Source: Comamonadaceae bacterium
Lineage (GTDB): Bacteria > Pseudomonadota > Gammaproteobacteria > Burkholderiales > Burkholderiaceae_C
NCBI GenBank assembly: GCA_027486755.1
Contig: JAIXOM010000025.1
Coordinates: 1-64,000 of the forward strand
Length of the DNA stretch: 64,000 nucleotides
Reading direction: 5' to 3'
The position numbers were made by a program, and so were the translations under genes. Each line of letters starts with the position of its first letter. Position 1 is the first letter of the stretch. The notes under the pieces were generated by a model that had not been told where the DNA came from, made no database searches, and saw only the letters and a program-made list of their open reading frames with translations. Shown here piece by piece: positions 43,469 to 51,902 of the stretch.

Positions 43469-45123
43469 ACACCCCAGCCATCACCGTCGGCGAACTCGTC
43501 GCCCGTTTCCTGCACAACAGCGGCGTGCGCAGCGCCTATGGTGTCATCTCCATCCACAACATGCCCATCCTCGATGCCTTCCATCGGCTCGGGCAGATTC
43601 GCTTTGTATCAGCCCGCGGCGAGGCCGGTGCCTGCAATATGGCCGATGCAGCCGCGCGTGTCAGCGGCGTGATCGGGGTCTGTGTCACCAGCACCGGCAC
43701 CGGTTGCGGCAATGCAGCCGGCGCCATGGTCGAGGCCATGACCGCTGGCACACCGCTCTTGCACCTGACCGGGCAGATCGAGTCGGAGTACATCGACCGC
43801 GACCTCGGCTTCATCCATGAGCATCCGGCGCAGCTGGCCATGCTGCGCTCGGTGGGCAAGGGCGCTTTTCGCATCCGCAACCCGCAGTCGGCGCTGGCCA
43901 CCTTGCGCGAGGCGGTGCGGCTGGCCCAAACCCCGCCTTGCGGGCCGGTCAGCATCGAAATTCCCATCGATGTGCAGGCCATGACGCTGCCGCTGCCGGC
44001 CGATCTGGCGCCGCTGCCGGTCTTGCCGCTGGCACCCGAGGCGCAGGCGCTGGCACGCCTGGCCGATAGCTTGGCGGCCAAGCGCAGGCCGCTGCTGTGG
44101 CTGGGCGGCGGCGCGCGCGGTGCCGGCGCTGCGGTGCGGCGCTTGGTGGACATGGGCTGGGCGGTGGTCACCTCAGTGCAGGGCCGCGGGGTGCTGCCCG
44201 AAGACCATCCGGCCTCGCTGGGCTCCTACAACCTGCAAAAAAGCAGCGAGGCTTTTTACGCCACGGTCGACGCGCTGCTGGTGGTCGGCTCGCGCCTGCG
44301 CAGCAATGAGACCCTGACTTACAAGCTCAGCCTGCCGGCCGAGCGACATCGCATCGATGTGGACGCGCTGGCGCAAAACCGCGCTTACGACAGCGACTGC
44401 TTTGTGCAAGGCGATGCCCAATTGACGCTGGACGCACTGGCCGACGCTTTGGCAGGCCGCATGCAGATCGACCCGGCGTTTGCGGCCGATGTGCGCAGCG
44501 CGCGCGCCGCCGGCGAGGCGGCGGTCGATGCCACCATCGGTCCTTATCTGGCCCTGAAGAACGGTCTGCAAAAGGCGGCTGGTACCAATTTATGGTGGGT
44601 GCGTGACATCACCCTGTCCAACACCATGTGGGGCAATCGCGCTCCTATCCTCGATCATCCGCGCGCGGGCCTGCATGCCCTGGGCGGTGGCATCGGGCAA
44701 GGCCTGGCCATGGGCATAGGCGCGGCCATTGCCGACCATGCGCATGGCCTGGGCCGGCGCACCGTGGTGCTGGCCGGCGACGGCGGCTTCATGCTCAACC
44801 TGGGCGAGCTGGCCTGTGCGGTGCAGGAGCAGGCCGATCTGGTGGTGCTGCTGATGAACGACCACCGCTACGGCGTGATCCGCAATATTCAGGACGCGGT
44901 CTACGGCAGCCGCCACTGCTATGTGGACCTGCACACGCCCGACTTTGCGGGGCTGTGCGCCAGCATGCAGGCAGGCTACCTGCGCCTGGACGCGCCAGCG
45001 CGCGCCGAGGCGGTGTTGGCGCAGGCGCTGCAGATGCGCGGTCCGGTGGTGGTGGAGGTGGTGATGGACACCTGGGGCGAGTTTCCGGTCAAGTTTGCCG
45101 GCCCGCCTAAGAAAACCGCTTGA
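43465..45123 (+). CDS. Thiamine-diphosphate-dependent enzyme (acetolactate synthase/decarboxylase-like)
   Basis: This 552-residue protein has the three ThDP domains. The activating glutamate lies in 'FVSARGEAGACNMADAAAR' (about residue 52). The Mg-ThDP motif starts 'GDGGFMLNLGELACAV' (about 437) and ends at 'LLMNDHRYG'. Such enzymes decarboxylate 2-oxo acids or carry out carboligation. Following genes encode an aspartate-dehydrogenase-like enzyme and an aldehyde dehydrogenase, which would fit a 2-oxo-acid decarboxylase. The ATG at 43465 overlaps the iclR stop. Confidence 0.88.
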   Translation: MNTPAITVGELVARFLHNSGVRSAYGVISIHNMPILDAFHRLGQIRFVSARGEAGACNMADAAARVSGVIGVCVTSTGTGCGNAAGAMVEAMTAGTPLLHLTGQIESEYIDRDLGFIHEHPAQLAMLRSVGKGAFRIRNPQSALATLREAVRLAQTPPCGPVSIEIPIDVQAMTLPLPADLAPLPVLPLAPEAQALARLADSLAAKRRPLLWLGGGARGAGAAVRRLVDMGWAVVTSVQGRGVLPEDHPASLGSYNLQKSSEAFYATVDALLVVGSRLRSNETLTYKLSLPAERHRIDVDALAQNRAYDSDCFVQGDAQLTLDALADALAGRMQIDPAFAADVRSARAAGEAAVDATIGPYLALKNGLQKAAGTNLWWVRDITLSNTMWGNRAPILDHPRAGLHALGGGIGQGLAMGIGAAIADHAHGLGRRTVVLAGDGGFMLNLGELACAVQEQADLVVLLMNDHRYGVIRNIQDAVYGSRHCYVDLHTPDFAGLCASMQAGYLRLDAPARAEAVLAQALQMRGPVVVEVVMDTWGEFPVKFAGPPKKTA

Positions 45124-45128
45124 GCGCC

Positions 45129-45926
45129 ATGAAGACCCAAGACTTCACCCTGATCGGCTACGGCGCCATCGGCCGGGCGCTGCACCAGCGCCTGGGCCAG
45201 TTCGGCGGCGCGTTGCGCCTGAGCCATTTGGTGGTTTCGCCTGCGCGTGTCGCTGCCCTGCAGGCCGAGCTCGGGTCGGCGGTACAGGTCACAGACCAGG
45301 TGCCCGAGCAGACCGACTTGCTGCTCGAATGCGCCGGCCACAGTGCCCTGATTGCCCATGTGCTGCCCGCTTTAGCGCGCGGCACAGAGTCGGCGGTGCT
45401 GTCGATCGGCGCCTTGTCTGAAGTGGGGTTGCCCGAGCGCCTGCAAGCGGCGGCTGAGCAGGGCGGGACGCAATTGCATCTGCTGGCCGGCGCCATTGGC
45501 GCCATCGATGCGCTGGCCGCTGCGCGCTTGGCGGGGCTCGATAGCGTGGTCTATACCGGCCGCAAGCCGCCGGCCGGCTGGCGTGGCTCGCCGGCCGAGC
45601 AGGTGGTCTCGCTCGATACCCTGACCGAGCCGGCCGTGATTTTGCAAGCCAGCGCCCGCGAGGCAGCGCGGCTCTATCCGAAAAACGCCAATGTGGCGGC
45701 CACCGTGTCCCTGGCTGGCCTGGGGCTGGACCGCACCGAGGTGCGGCTGATCGCCGACCCGGGCGTGAGCGAGAACATCCATGAGGTCGAGGCCAGCGGC
45801 GCCTTCGGCCAGTTCAGCCTGCGCATGCGCGGCAAGCCCCTGGCTGACAACCCCAAGACCTCGGCCCTGACGGTGCTGTCGGCGCTGCGTTTTCTGCACA
45901 ACCGGGTGGCCGGGATCACGCTATGA
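45129..45926 (+). CDS. nadX: L-aspartate dehydrogenase family protein
   Basis: This 265-residue protein matches the AspDH (DUF108) family: 'LIGYGAIGRALHQRL', 'LLLECAGHSAL', 'HLLAGAIGAIDALAAARLAG' and the hallmark 'LYPKNANVAATVSLAGLGLDRTEVRLIADP'. Family members interconvert aspartate and iminoaspartate/oxaloacetate, either for NAD synthesis or in catabolic clusters. No nadA or nadC is near, so a catabolic role, perhaps on another amino acid, is inferred. It shares ATGA with the aldehyde dehydrogenase gene. Confidence 0.88.
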   Translation: MKTQDFTLIGYGAIGRALHQRLGQFGGALRLSHLVVSPARVAALQAELGSAVQVTDQVPEQTDLLLECAGHSALIAHVLPALARGTESAVLSIGALSEVGLPERLQAAAEQGGTQLHLLAGAIGAIDALAAARLAGLDSVVYTGRKPPAGWRGSPAEQVVSLDTLTEPAVILQASAREAARLYPKNANVAATVSLAGLGLDRTEVRLIADPGVSENIHEVEASGAFGQFSLRMRGKPLADNPKTSALTVLSALRFLHNRVAGITL

Positions 45927-47395
45927 CTGAAAAAATCCAGACCCTGCTGGCCGGCCGTTGGCGCGATGCTTCGGGCCCGGCCTACATCACCCATTACCCG
46001 CACGATGGCTCTGAAGTGGCCGAGCTTCACGCTGCCAATGCGGCCGACGTGGACGAGGCGGTACAGGCGGCCCACCAGGCCTGGCAGCAGCCGGCTTGGG
46101 CGCGCCTGCTGCCGCATGAGCGCGCCGGTATCTTGCATCGCATCGCCCAAGGCATACGCGGGCGCAGCGAGGAGCTGGCGCAGTTGCAGCGCCTGGACAA
46201 TGGCAAGCCCATCAAGGAATGCCGGGCCCTGGTGGCCAGTGCGGCGGGCACCTTTCAGTTTTTTGCGGCGGCCGCCGAAACCTGGGAAGACGCGGTAACC
46301 CCTGCGCGCGGCGACTTTCTCACCCTGAGCGTGCATCAGCCGCTGGGCGTGGTGGGCGCCATCACGCCCTGGAATTCACCGATCGCCAGCGAGGCGCAAA
46401 AAATGGCGCCGGCCCTGGCCGCTGGCTGCGCCATCGTCATCAAGCCGGCCGAGATCACCCCGCGCATGGCCATCGAGCTGGCCCGCATCGCCGAGCAGGC
46501 CGGTGTGCCGGCGGGCATTGTCAGTGTGCTGCCGGGCAAGGGCTCGGTGGTGGGCGAGGCGCTGGTACGCCACCCGTTGATCAAGCGCATCGCCTTTACC
46601 GGTGGCACCAGCGTGGGCATGGGCATACAGCGCATCGCCGCTGAAAAACTCATGCCGACCTCGCTGGAGCTGGGCGGCAAGTCGCCGACCATCGTCTGCG
46701 CCGACGCCGATCTGGACCATGCAGTGGCCGGTGTGCTGTTTGGCATCTTCAGCTCCTCGGGTGAATCGTGCATCGCCGGCTCGCGCGCTTTTGTCCATCA
46801 ATCGGTGTACGCGTCCTTCAAGGAAAAACTGCTGGCGGCGGTGCGCGGCCTGCGGGTGGCCGACCCGGCACTGGAGAGCACCCACATGGGGCCGCTGGTC
46901 AGCCGCTCGCACCGCGATGGCGTCGAGCGTTATGTGCAGATGGGCCGCGACGAGGGCGGCCAGGTCTTGTGCGGTGGCAGCCGGCCGCAGGGCGGGTATT
47001 TTGACCAGGGCAGTTACTACCTGCCCACGGTGATCGAAGGCCTGCCCAACACCGCGCAAATGTGCCGCGAAGAAATTTTCGGCCCGGTGCTGGCCTTGCT
47101 GCCCTGGAGCGATGAGGCCGACTTGATCGCCCAGTGCAACGACAACGACTACGGCCTGGCCAGCGGTATCTGGACGCGCGACTACAAGAGCGCTTGGCGC
47201 ATAGGCCGGGCCCTGCACACCGGCACGGTTTGGGTCAACACCTACAAGCTGTTTTCCATCAGCACGCCCTTTGGCGGCGTCAAGCTCAGTGGCACCGGCC
47301 GCGAGAAGGGCCGCCAAGGCATTTTGGAATACACCAGCCAGAAGAGTTTTTACTGGGGCATGAACGAGAGCCCCTTGCCCTGGGCTCAGCCCTGA
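45923..47395 (+). CDS. NAD(P)-dependent aldehyde dehydrogenase
   Basis: This 490-residue ALDH has 'ITPWNSPIASEAQKMAPALAAGCAIVIKPAE', general-base glutamate in 'LELGGKSP' (about residue 249), catalytic cysteine in 'SSGESCIAGS' (about 283) and 'EEIFGPVLALLPW'. It oxidises an aldehyde to the acid, probably the product of the ThDP enzyme two genes upstream. Substrate unassigned. Confidence 0.94.
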   Translation: MTEKIQTLLAGRWRDASGPAYITHYPHDGSEVAELHAANAADVDEAVQAAHQAWQQPAWARLLPHERAGILHRIAQGIRGRSEELAQLQRLDNGKPIKECRALVASAAGTFQFFAAAAETWEDAVTPARGDFLTLSVHQPLGVVGAITPWNSPIASEAQKMAPALAAGCAIVIKPAEITPRMAIELARIAEQAGVPAGIVSVLPGKGSVVGEALVRHPLIKRIAFTGGTSVGMGIQRIAAEKLMPTSLELGGKSPTIVCADADLDHAVAGVLFGIFSSSGESCIAGSRAFVHQSVYASFKEKLLAAVRGLRVADPALESTHMGPLVSRSHRDGVERYVQMGRDEGGQVLCGGSRPQGGYFDQGSYYLPTVIEGLPNTAQMCREEIFGPVLALLPWSDEADLIAQCNDNDYGLASGIWTRDYKSAWRIGRALHTGTVWVNTYKLFSISTPFGGVKLSGTGREKGRQGILEYTSQKSFYWGMNESPLPWAQP

Positions 47396-47420
47396 TGGCG
47401 ACGCCCCGAGGAGATCAGCC

Positions 47421-48395
47421 ATGAGATTTCGCCCCCTGAGTGCTCACCTCAAAGCCGGCCTGCTGGCCCTGACGGTGGGCTTGCTCGGCCCGGCCGCCTG
47501 GGCGCAAGAGCGCTGGCTGCTGGTCTCGCCCTTTCCGCCCGGCGGGCCGGTCGACACCCTTTCGCGCATCCTGGCCGAGGGCTTGCAAAAGAAGTCCGGC
47601 CTGCCTGCGCTGGTGGAGAACCTGCCGGGGGCGGCCGGCAATCTGGGCATCGACAAGGTGCGCAAGGCCAAGCCCGACGGCCGCACCCTGTTGGTGGTGC
47701 CGGCCGGCAACCTGACCATCAACCCGACCTTGATGCCCAACTTCCCCTTCAACATCGAGCGTGAATTCGCGCCGGTGACCATGCTGGCCAAGGCACCCAA
47801 TGTGCTGGTGGCCAGCAGCGCGGCACGCATCAACAGCCCGCGTGAGCTGGTGGCGCAGGCCAAGGCCAGGCCGGGCACACTCTCCTATGCCTCGCCTGGC
47901 ATAGGCAGCGGCCTGCATCTGGCCGGTGAGCTCTTCAAGCAGCAGACCGATGTGGACCTGCTGCATGTGCCCTACAAGGGCACCGGGCCAGCCCTCAACG
48001 ACGTGCTGGGCGGCACCGTGCCGCTGATGTTCAGCAACCTGCCGGCCACGCTCGGGCATATTCGCAGCGGCAAGCTGGTCGCCCTGGGACTGACTGATAG
48101 TGCCCGCAGCCCAGTGGCGCCCGATATTCCCACCCTGGCCGAGCAGGGCATTGCCGGCGTGGTGGTTACCTCTTGGTACGGCCTGCTGGCACCAGCCGGC
48201 ACGCCCGATGCCCTGGTCGAGCAGCTGGCCCGCGACGCGGCCGAGATTTTGGAGCAGCCGGCGGTGCGTGAGCAACTGCGCGCCCAGGGCCTGAGCCAAG
48301 CCACCCAAAAGCCGGCTGAGTTTGCCGCCCATATCCGCGCCGAGACCCAGACCTGGGCGCGCATCATCCGTGCGCGCGGCATCACCGCGCAATAA
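47421..48395 (+). CDS. Bug/TctC-family periplasmic receptor
   Basis: This 324-residue protein has a signal peptide ending 'GPAAWAQE' and Bug motifs 'LLVSPFPPGGPVDTLSRILAEGL', 'VENLPGAAGNLGID', 'LHVPYKGTGPALNDVLGG' and 'IPTLAEQG'. It is in frame with the catabolic operon (ribosome site GAGGAG). It may capture the same substrate class as the ABC receptor, or act as a sensor; no TctAB is present. Confidence 0.92.
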   Translation: MRFRPLSAHLKAGLLALTVGLLGPAAWAQERWLLVSPFPPGGPVDTLSRILAEGLQKKSGLPALVENLPGAAGNLGIDKVRKAKPDGRTLLVVPAGNLTINPTLMPNFPFNIEREFAPVTMLAKAPNVLVASSAARINSPRELVAQAKARPGTLSYASPGIGSGLHLAGELFKQQTDVDLLHVPYKGTGPALNDVLGGTVPLMFSNLPATLGHIRSGKLVALGLTDSARSPVAPDIPTLAEQGIAGVVVTSWYGLLAPAGTPDALVEQLARDAAEILEQPAVREQLRAQGLSQATQKPAEFAAHIRAETQTWARIIRARGITAQ

Positions 48396-48405
48396 GGTCG
48401 CCGTC

Positions 48406-48753
48406 ATGAGCACTGCCCAAGCTTCGACCCCCGCTACTGCCGAGCCGGTGCTGATCACCCTCATCCTCAAGCACCATGCCGGACTGGTGCTCGACGACAT
48501 ACAGTCGCGCCTCAAAGCCAGCCAGTGGTGGGAGCGTTTTCCGATTGAAGGCACGCGGGTGGTCTCCTGGACGGTGGCCATGGGGCTGGGCCAGATCGTG
48601 ATCCTGGAAGTGCCGCCCCATCTGCTGGGGCAGGTCAATCTGGAGCTTGAGCGCTCGGCCTGGGGCGTGTTCAAGGTCGAGGTCTACCCCAGTTACGACT
48701 TTGTTCCTGTGCGCGAGCGCATCAAGGAACGTGTGCGCCAAGGAGGCCAGTGA
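48406..48753 (+). CDS. Small conserved protein of unknown function
   Basis: This 115-residue protein ('LITLILKHHAGLVLDDIQSRLKASQWWERF', 'VVSWTVAMGLGQIVILEVP', 'FKVEVYPSYDFVPVRERI') shows a beta-alpha-beta-like layout resembling ferredoxin-like or EthD/muconolactone-isomerase-type small folds, but no motif I can name. It lies between a Bug receptor and an SDR with overlapping stop/start codons, so it is clearly part of the operon. Function unknown. Confidence 0.7.
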   Translation: MSTAQASTPATAEPVLITLILKHHAGLVLDDIQSRLKASQWWERFPIEGTRVVSWTVAMGLGQIVILEVPPHLLGQVNLELERSAWGVFKVEVYPSYDFVPVRERIKERVRQGGQ

Positions 48754-49532
48754 TGGATTTGGGCATTGCGGGCAAGAAAGCCCTGGTCTGTGGTGCCAGC
48801 GCCGGTCTGGGCTATGCCTGCGCCCAGGCCCTGGTGAGCGAGGGCGTCGACGTGCTCATCGTCGCCCGCACCGAGGCGCCGCTGCAGGCGGCGGCTGAGC
48901 AACTGCACGCACTCGGTGGCGGCCAGGCGCAGGCGCTGGCGGCCGATGTGACGAGCGCCGAAGGGCGCGATCGCATCTTCGCCCACAGCCGCGACTTTGA
49001 CATCCTCATCACCAATGCGGGCGGCCCGCCGCCCGGCGATTTTCGGCAGTGGCAAAGGCAGGACTGGCTGGCCGCCATTGACGCCAATATGCTGGCCCCG
49101 ATCGAGCTGATCAAAGCCACGGTCGAGGGCATGCGCGCACGTGGCTTTGGCCGCATCGTCAACATCACATCGAGCGCGGTCAAGTCGCCCATCGACCAAC
49201 TGGGCCTGTCCAACGGAGCGCGCGCTGGGCTGACCGGCTTTGTCGCCGGCCTGGCCCGCTCGACGGTGGCCGACGGTGTGACCATCAACAACTTGCTGCC
49301 CGGTACTTTTGAGACCGCGCGCCTGGCGAGTAACTTCGAGGCGGCCGCAAAGCGCCAGGGCATGGATGCCCCGCAACTGATCGCGCAGCGCCTGGCCCGC
49401 CATCCGGCCCACCGCTTCGGCCGGCCCGATGAACTGGGCCGCACCTGCGCCTTCCTGTGCAGCGTGCATGCCGGCTACATCAACGGCCAGAACATCCTGA
49501 TGGATGGGGGTTCCTTCCCCGGCTCTTTCTGA
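48753..49532 (+). CDS. Divergent SDR lacking the YxxxK motif
   Basis: This 259-residue protein has the SDR cofactor loop 'ALVCGASAGLGYACAQAL', 'ITNAGGPPPGDF' and 'ITSSAVKSPI'. Where the catalytic YxxxK is expected it reads 'LGLSNGARAGLTGF', as in the beta-ketoacyl-reductase-like SDR subgroup with an imperfect tetrad. It ends 'YINGQNILMDGGSFPGSF'. Strong ribosome site AAGGAGG, so the ATG at 48753 overlapping the previous stop is preferred. Activity uncertain. Confidence 0.85.
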   Translation: MDLGIAGKKALVCGASAGLGYACAQALVSEGVDVLIVARTEAPLQAAAEQLHALGGGQAQALAADVTSAEGRDRIFAHSRDFDILITNAGGPPPGDFRQWQRQDWLAAIDANMLAPIELIKATVEGMRARGFGRIVNITSSAVKSPIDQLGLSNGARAGLTGFVAGLARSTVADGVTINNLLPGTFETARLASNFEAAAKRQGMDAPQLIAQRLARHPAHRFGRPDELGRTCAFLCSVHAGYINGQNILMDGGSFPGSF

Positions 49533-49545
49533 AGGCATTCGACAC

Positions 49546-50685
49546 ATGGCAGCACTGGACATTGCAATTGCAGGCGGCGGCATCGGCGGCATGGCGGCGG
49601 CCATCGCTTTGATGCGCCAGGGCCACCGGGTCACGGTCTACGAGCAAGCCTCGGGCTGGGGCCGGGTGGGGGCCGATGTCAACCTCACGCCCAATGTCGT
49701 CAAGGCCTTGGACGGCTTGGGCGGGCAGGTGGGGGCGCAGGTGCGCCGCGATGGTGCGCAGCCGACCTTTCGCATCAGCCGCGACTGGGATACCGGCTTG
49801 GAGACCTCGCGCCTGGGCATGGGCCAGACGGCTGAGCAGCAGTATGGCGCGCCGCAGGTCACCATACACCGCGCCGATCTGCTGGCCGCGCTGGCGGCCG
49901 AAGTGCCCGAGCGCCAGATCCTGTTGGGCCGGCGCCTGAAGTCGCTGGTGCAGGACGATGCGGGCGTACTGCTGCAGTTCGAGGACGGCAGTTCTGCCCG
50001 CCACGAGGTGCTGATCGGCGCCGACGGCATCCATTCCCGGGTACGCAGCGCCCTGTTCGGCGAGGAAAGCCCGCGTTTTACCGGCGTGGTGTCTTACCGC
50101 TCGGTGGTGCCGAGCGAGCGGGTGCAGGACGTGCCCGAGATCGATGCTTTCACCAAATGGTGGGGGCCCAACCCGCAGTCGCAGATCGTGACCTTCCCGC
50201 TCAATCAGGGCCGCGAGACCTTTGTGTTTGCCACCACCGGCCAGGACAACTGGACCGAGGAGTCCTGGACCAGCGAGGGCGATGTGCAGGAGCTGCGCCA
50301 GGTCTACCGCGACTTTCACCCCGATGCCCGCAAGCTGCTCGACGCCTGCGAGCGCGTGCTCAAGAGCGCCCTGTATGAGCGCGAGCCGCTTGCCCAGTGG
50401 TCACAAGGCCGCGTCAGCCTGCTCGGCGATGCCTGCCACCCCATGCTGCCCTTCATGGCCCAGGGTGCGGGCATGGCCATCGAAGACGCGGTGGTGCTGG
50501 GCCGCGCCCTGGCGGGTGTGGCTCTGCCCGGCGTGCCGCAGGCCTTGCAGGCCTATGAGCAGGCGCGCCGCGAGCGCACCGCCCGCATCCAGATCGGCTC
50601 GCGCGGCAACCAGTGGATGAAAGGCCCGGGCAATGCCGACTGGGTCTATGGCTACGACGCCTGGGCCGCGGGCTTGCTGGCTTGA
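49546..50685 (+). CDS. FAD-dependent monooxygenase (NicC/salicylate hydroxylase-like)
   Basis: This 379-residue group A flavoprotein has 'IAIAGGGIGGMAAAIALMRQGHRVTVYEQ', the DG motif 'IGADGIHSRVRSALFG' (about residue 159) and the GD motif 'LLGDACHPMLPFMAQGAGMAIEDA' (about 294). Internal features 'TIHRADLL', 'FTKWWGPN' and the C-terminal 'WVYGYDAWA' resemble 6-hydroxynicotinate 3-monooxygenase (NicC) as I recall it. It would hydroxylate, perhaps decarboxylatively, an aromatic or N-heterocyclic acid. Confidence 0.88.
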   Translation: MAALDIAIAGGGIGGMAAAIALMRQGHRVTVYEQASGWGRVGADVNLTPNVVKALDGLGGQVGAQVRRDGAQPTFRISRDWDTGLETSRLGMGQTAEQQYGAPQVTIHRADLLAALAAEVPERQILLGRRLKSLVQDDAGVLLQFEDGSSARHEVLIGADGIHSRVRSALFGEESPRFTGVVSYRSVVPSERVQDVPEIDAFTKWWGPNPQSQIVTFPLNQGRETFVFATTGQDNWTEESWTSEGDVQELRQVYRDFHPDARKLLDACERVLKSALYEREPLAQWSQGRVSLLGDACHPMLPFMAQGAGMAIEDAVVLGRALAGVALPGVPQALQAYEQARRERTARIQIGSRGNQWMKGPGNADWVYGYDAWAAGLLA

Positions 50686-50749
50686 GTGGCCCGGACTGTA
50701 CCGGCTTAGCCCTTGCGTCTTGGACCTCATGCCGCGGTATCAATGAAAA

Positions 50750-50777
50750 CCCCGCTGCCGCCCGCGGGGTCGGCAGC
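50750..50777 (+). terminator. Alternative hairpins after the monooxygenase gene
   Basis: CCCCGC (50750-50755) pairs with GCGGGG (50764-50769), and the overlapping GCTGCCG (50754-50760) pairs with CGGCAGC (50771-50777). The two structures exclude one another. No T-tract follows, so termination would be weak or Rho-assisted. Confidence 0.3.
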
Positions 50778-50838
50778 TATCATGGGTCGAAGTAGTTGTC
50801 TGTGACGGGACCGCCGATTAATTGATGGAGTGACTTGT

Positions 50839-51846
50839 ATGCAATCGAATTTTCAGCGGCCAATGAGCCGCAGCTTTCTGGCTGCTACTGCCGCCGCCTT
50901 GACCCTGGTGGGCGCACCGGCTTGGATGGGTGGCGCTTGGGCCCAGGCCTTCCCCAGCAAACAGGTGACTTTGGTGGTGCCGTTCCCACCCGGCGGCGGC
51001 CCCGATGTGGCCGCCCGCGTCATCGCCGAAAAGCTGGCCCCGCGCCTGGGGCAGCCGGTGGTGGTCGACAACAAGCCCGGTGCCGGTGCCCTGCTGGGAG
51101 CCAGCTTTGTGGCCAAGGCTGCGCCCGATGGCCACACCCTGCTGCTCACCCCCAACACCATGGCGATCTCCCCGCATGTGCTGCCTCCGGGCGCAGGCGG
51201 CGGTGTTGACGTTAACAAAGACCTGCTGCCGGTGATCGCGCCGGCCACCACGCCGCTGGTGCTGGTGGCCAGCCCCTCCCTGGGCGTGAACAACCTCAAG
51301 GGCCTGCTCGAGCAAGCCCGCAAGGGCGGCTTGGCCTATGGCAGCCCGGGCAACGGCTCGCCCATGCACTTTGCGGGCGAGATGTTCAAGCGCTCGGCAG
51401 GTGTGGACCTGCTGCATGTGCCCTACAAAGGCGTGGCCCCCTCGCTCAATGCAGCCCTGGCTGGCGAGGTCAAGCTGCTCTACACCGGTGTGGGCGGTGC
51501 CTTGCAGCACATCAAGGCCGGCAAACTGGTGCCGCTGGCGCTGACGGAAAAATCGCGCTCCACCCTGCTGCCCGATGTGCCCACCGCCACCGAGCAAGGC
51601 GTGGGTCAGGTCGAGGTCAATGCCTGGTATGGCGTCTTTGCGCCGGCGGCTACGCCTGCTGCGGTGGTGCAGCGCATCAACCAGGAGATCAATGCGGTCA
51701 TCAAGCTGCCTGACGTGCGCGAGCGTCTGCTGGGCGCCGGCGTCGAGCCCCTGGGCGGCCCGCCGCAGGTGCTGGCCGACTTCATGAAGGCCGATACCCA
51801 GCGCTACGGTCAACTCGCCCGCGAATTGGGTGTCAAAGCCGATTGA
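50839..51846 (+). CDS. Bug/TctC-family periplasmic receptor
   Basis: This 335-residue Bug protein has a signal peptide with 'MSRSFLAATAAALTLVGAP' and 'GGAWAQAF', then 'VTLVVPFPPGGGPDVAARVIAEKLAPRLGQ', 'VVDNKPGAGALLG', 'LHVPYKGVAPSLNAALAG' and 'VPTATEQG'. It is the third orphan Bug gene in the window and is followed, with overlapping stop/start codons, by a sulfatase, suggesting a sulfated or sulfonated ligand. That link is inference. Confidence 0.92.
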   Translation: MQSNFQRPMSRSFLAATAAALTLVGAPAWMGGAWAQAFPSKQVTLVVPFPPGGGPDVAARVIAEKLAPRLGQPVVVDNKPGAGALLGASFVAKAAPDGHTLLLTPNTMAISPHVLPPGAGGGVDVNKDLLPVIAPATTPLVLVASPSLGVNNLKGLLEQARKGGLAYGSPGNGSPMHFAGEMFKRSAGVDLLHVPYKGVAPSLNAALAGEVKLLYTGVGGALQHIKAGKLVPLALTEKSRSTLLPDVPTATEQGVGQVEVNAWYGVFAPAATPAAVVQRINQEINAVIKLPDVRERLLGAGVEPLGGPPQVLADFMKADTQRYGQLARELGVKAD

Positions 51847-51902
51847 CTGCGGGTGGCCCTGTGCCTGGGCCGTCCAGCCCTGAGCGACCGGCAGGAGGCG
51901 GC

